A stretch of 64,000 nt of DNA from Dyadobacter jejuensis. Lineage in GTDB: Bacteria > Bacteroidota > Bacteroidia > Cytophagales > Spirosomataceae. How positions within the stretch are numbered: position 1 is the stretch's first letter; each line of letters opens with the position of its first letter. This document shows, piece by piece, positions 61,863 to 64,000 of this stretch. Made by a program: the position numbers and the translations under genes. Under the pieces are notes generated by a model. That model had not been told where the DNA came from, did not search any database, and was given only the letters and a program-made list of their open reading frames with translations. The stretch is taken from assembly GCF_003149085.1 (NCBI RefSeq), contig NZ_QGDT01000001.1:682001-746000 (forward strand), read 5' to 3'.

Positions 61863-63035
61863 ATGATACGATTTACAAATATGCCCAACCCACCAACCGA
61901 AGCCTTGAGAAAGGCGGGGTGGGAATGGATGATTGGTGAAGACACCGTGCCTTACCTGGTCGATCAGGTGGTGTCGGTCAATACGTCGGAAGCCGAAAAT
62001 TACTATAAAGCCGCCAACACCCTCTATGAGATGTTTGTGGAGGCAGGCCAATACGCCATAGACCAGCACCTGTTTAAGGAGATGGGTATTCCTGAAAACT
62101 TGATTGAGCTGGTGCGCCAGAGCTGGGACGACGATCGCCATACCCATTTATATGGTCGTTTCGATTTTGCAGGAGGGATCGATGGAGAACCCATCAAATT
62201 ATTGGAGTTCAATGCCGATACTGCCACTTGTCTGCCCGAAACAGCGGTGGTACAGTGGGCTCAGCTCATGATGAATGGCCATGATGAGGCCGCTCAGTTT
62301 AATGCCGTATACGAGACCATGGTCGAACAGTTTCGTTATATACGCAGGGGCAATAACGATCTGACGCCTTCCATACTATTCTCCTCTCTGGAGGGGTATC
62401 CTGAGGACTTTGCCAATGTCACCGTACTCATGGAAGCGGCCAAAGAGGCAGGGTTTGAAACGGACCATCGTTTTATTCATGAAGTAGAGTTCTCCTCGGA
62501 GCAGGGGATTTTTAAGCAAGATGCGGAAACAGGACATTTTGTGCGCTACGACTTTTGGTTTAAGCTGGTTCCCTGGGAGCAAATTGCCGAAGATGAACCG
62601 GAGCTTACAGCCATGCTTACCCAACTGAGTAGAGAACGTAAAGTGCTGATCTTGAATCCGGCCTATACCCTGCTTTTTCAGTCGAAATATATTTTGAAAA
62701 TCCTATGGGATTTGTACCCTTATCACCCCTTATTGCTTCAAACCGAAGCGAGGCCTTTGTCGTATAAGCAATATGTAAAAAAGGTGATTTTGGGCAGGGA
62801 AGGTGCTAATGTGTCCATTGTCCAAAAAGATGGCACGGTGCTAGAGTCGGTAGGTGGTGAGTACGGGGAGCAGCCAAGCGTCTATCAGGAATATGTAGCG
62901 CTCAACCAGGATGAGCATGGACAGAGCTACCAGGCAGGGGTCTTTTATGCCGGTGAAGCCAGTGGGCTTGGGTTCCGTAGAGGCAGTAAGATCCTCGACA
63001 ACAAGGCGCAGTTTGTAGGGCATATGGTGGATTAG
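61863..63035 (+). CDS. Glutathionylspermidine-synthase-like ATP-grasp enzyme (YgiC-like)
   Basis: A 390-residue enzyme of the GSP_synth/ATP-grasp group, similar in length to E. coli YgiC (386). It contains LYGRFDFAGGIDGEPIKLLEFNADT (about 97-120, seen through its EFNADT core), PETAVVQWAQ and the late YQAGVFYAGEASGLGFRRG. ATP-grasp ligases make amide bonds between a carboxylate and an amine. It lacks the amidase half of true glutathionylspermidine synthetase, so glutathionylspermidine is not expected to be its product. It forms an operon with the lipoprotein gene just upstream. Confidence 0.88.
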   Translation: MIRFTNMPNPPTEALRKAGWEWMIGEDTVPYLVDQVVSVNTSEAENYYKAANTLYEMFVEAGQYAIDQHLFKEMGIPENLIELVRQSWDDDRHTHLYGRFDFAGGIDGEPIKLLEFNADTATCLPETAVVQWAQLMMNGHDEAAQFNAVYETMVEQFRYIRRGNNDLTPSILFSSLEGYPEDFANVTVLMEAAKEAGFETDHRFIHEVEFSSEQGIFKQDAETGHFVRYDFWFKLVPWEQIAEDEPELTAMLTQLSRERKVLILNPAYTLLFQSKYILKILWDLYPYHPLLLQTEARPLSYKQYVKKVILGREGANVSIVQKDGTVLESVGGEYGEQPSVYQEYVALNQDEHGQSYQAGVFYAGEASGLGFRRGSKILDNKAQFVGHMVD

Positions 63036-63121
63036 TGCACCCTATACGATAGGAGGGGGCATTTTTTTATTTTTCGGGTTAAAAACCTACTTTGCGCTTT
63101 ACACCCTTAAACCCCATTGCA

Positions 63122-63520
63122 ATGACCCGGTTGACGGCCATAGTAAAACAGAAATGCCCGCATTGCAGGCAAGGTGACTTGTTTGTAAAAAAGAACCCTT
63201 ATGCCATCAAGGATGCCTTGAAAATGCCCGAACGCTGCCCCATTTGTCAGCAGGATTTTCGTATGGAGCCCGGGTTTTATATAGGGGCCCTGTGGACGAG
63301 CTTTCCCTTGGTGATCAGTCTGCTGGCCCTGTTTTCTGTATTGTTTTTGGTGGTGTTGCAGATAGACCTCTATGTGTTTTTTGTGCTGATCGCCATAATC
63401 CTGTTTTCTCTACAGCCTATCATTATTAGGCTAGGGAGAGCCATTTGGATCAACGTTTTCGTAGATTATGATCCTGAAGCAGGGGAGAAGGAGGCTAGTC
63501 AGCGGGATTTGAGAGTATGA
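63122..63520 (+). CDS. DUF983 zinc-ribbon membrane protein
   Basis: A 132-residue protein when started at ATG 63122 (MTRLTAIVKQK). It has four Cys in two pairs forming a zinc ribbon, CPHC (about 13-16) and CPIC (about 41-44), then two or three hydrophobic helices (about 58-110). DUF983 proteins are common in Bacteroidota and alpha-proteobacteria, sometimes beside cytochrome oxidase genes; function unknown. It follows the ATP-grasp gene by 86 bases. Its end overlaps one arm of an inverted repeat that crosses into the gene-free right edge. Confidence 0.85.
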   Translation: MTRLTAIVKQKCPHCRQGDLFVKKNPYAIKDALKMPERCPICQQDFRMEPGFYIGALWTSFPLVISLLALFSVLFLVVLQIDLYVFFVLIAIILFSLQPIIIRLGRAIWINVFVDYDPEAGEKEASQRDLRV

Positions 63521-63560
63521 TGCGTAGGTCAATTACTCTTATGACTTCCGATACTCTCAA
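63509..63560. repeat. Inverted repeat at the 3' end of the DUF983 gene
   Basis: TTGAGAGTAT (63509-63518) and ATACTCTCAA (63551-63560) are exact reverse complements separated by 32 bases; the first arm includes the last codons of the DUF983 gene. It may be a terminator or the scar of an insertion. Confidence 0.4.
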
Positions 63561-64000
63561 GCGATTTCGAAGATCGACCGCCCAATATTCAACAAGCTGG
63601 TAGAGAAAAAGGGTACATATCAGTAGGGCTTGATTTCCTAGGAACCGCAAGTTGTCCTTTAGATCAGTCGTTAACTTCTTAAAAAGATGGTAATTAAAGT
63701 ACACCAGAGAGAATTAGGAATTCTTTTAAAAAGGGATTAATAAAGATAGAACTTGATGAATATAACTGTATATGGAGTAATTCAATAATTGGCCCACCCG
63801 CGCAAAATCAACAGCCATTATAAATATTGGAGTTATTATATTTCCAAGCTGTGGGGATGATAGCACCACTGCTGATGCGGGAAATTATGGGTGCAAATTT
63901 GAAGGTCTACTTTAGTTGACGCTGTGGATGGGAAAAGGATAATATAGGGGATTTTGACCATTCTGAACGTCCACCTTGATGGTCATGACAGTTGGCATTC
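63521..64000. other. Right edge without a convincing gene
   Basis: 480 bases. A 69-codon minus-strand frame (63495-63704) has a plausible composition (YHLFKKLTTDLKDNLRFLG) but no recognised family, and it overlaps the DUF983 gene. Near the end, read on the minus strand, are TGTCATGACC and GGTCAAAATCC, which resemble the repeated TGGTCAAAATG-type motifs at ends of IS21-family elements. An insertion sequence beginning beyond the window is possible but not shown. Confidence 0.25.

Noticed and set aside
1..64000. CRISPR arrays, tRNA or rRNA genes, toxin-antitoxin pairs, prophage
   Set aside because: No direct-repeat/spacer pattern, cloverleaf-like stretch, ribosomal sequence or phage gene was seen in any intergenic region.

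Overview
The window is a stretch of bacterial chromosome from a member of the Bacteroidota, most likely the Cytophagales (Spirosoma/Dyadobacter-like). The reasons are a SusC/SusD pair, many exported lipoproteins, paired VCBS/ASPIC-UnbV proteins, a sulfatase, a HEAT-repeat dehydrogenase, and promoter-like sites of the form TTG-N17-23-TAnnTTTG in place of the usual -35/-10 boxes. Genes are densely packed. I saw no tRNA, rRNA, CRISPR array, complete insertion sequence or prophage.

Left part (1-9637, all minus strand): aspS is followed by an envelope polysaccharide block. It holds an SLBB outer-membrane export protein (Wza-like), a Wzz-type chain-length protein, a methyltransferase, a glycosyltransferase-like protein, a CMP-nonulosonate cytidylyltransferase, an inositol-monophosphatase-family protein, and a sialic-acid synthase (NeuB family) cut by the window edge. 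The NeuB-like gene appears to carry an N-terminal GT42/sialyltransferase-like domain. Together these suggest a capsule, exopolysaccharide or glycan carrying a nonulosonic acid.

9.7-23 kb: a lipoprotein and an exported prolyl oligopeptidase come first. A rhamnose catabolism group follows, with a bifunctional rhamnulose-phosphate aldolase/lactaldehyde dehydrogenase, L-rhamnose isomerase and a GntR-type regulator, but no kinase. Next are an exported Ser/Arg-rich protein, the ribosome-rescue factor ArfB, and a large FAD/iron-sulfur oxidoreductase of the D-lactate/glycolate oxidase type that could feed on lactate.

23-35 kb: a SusC/SusD uptake pair is followed by a strong hairpin terminator, then a small unknown lipoprotein and two large overlapping VCBS/ASPIC lipoproteins of about 1,100 residues. 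This is the least understood coherent module in the window.

35-46 kb: housekeeping genes (an SDR lacking its catalytic Tyr/Lys, PurH, a membrane-anchored HExxH peptidase, an SSS symporter, cyclophilin, lytic transglycosylase) and then a molybdenum-cofactor operon moeA-moaD-moaE-moaC/mogA fusion-moaA.

46-64 kb: exported degradative enzymes (esterase, sulfatase, sugar dehydrogenase-like HEAT protein, TIM-barrel isomerase), a heptanucleotide repeat array, and a stand-alone CBM48-like protein. A TonB receptor follows whose -7 promoter box sits inside a DtxR/MntR-like palindrome. The rest comprises DoxX, an aldo/keto reductase, an M23 peptidase, an exported class V aminotransferase, a YgiB/YgiC-like pair (UPF0323 lipoprotein plus glutathionylspermidine-synthase-like ATP-grasp enzyme) and a DUF983 protein. 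The last 480 bases have no convincing gene. All functional assignments come from reading motifs; no database search was run.
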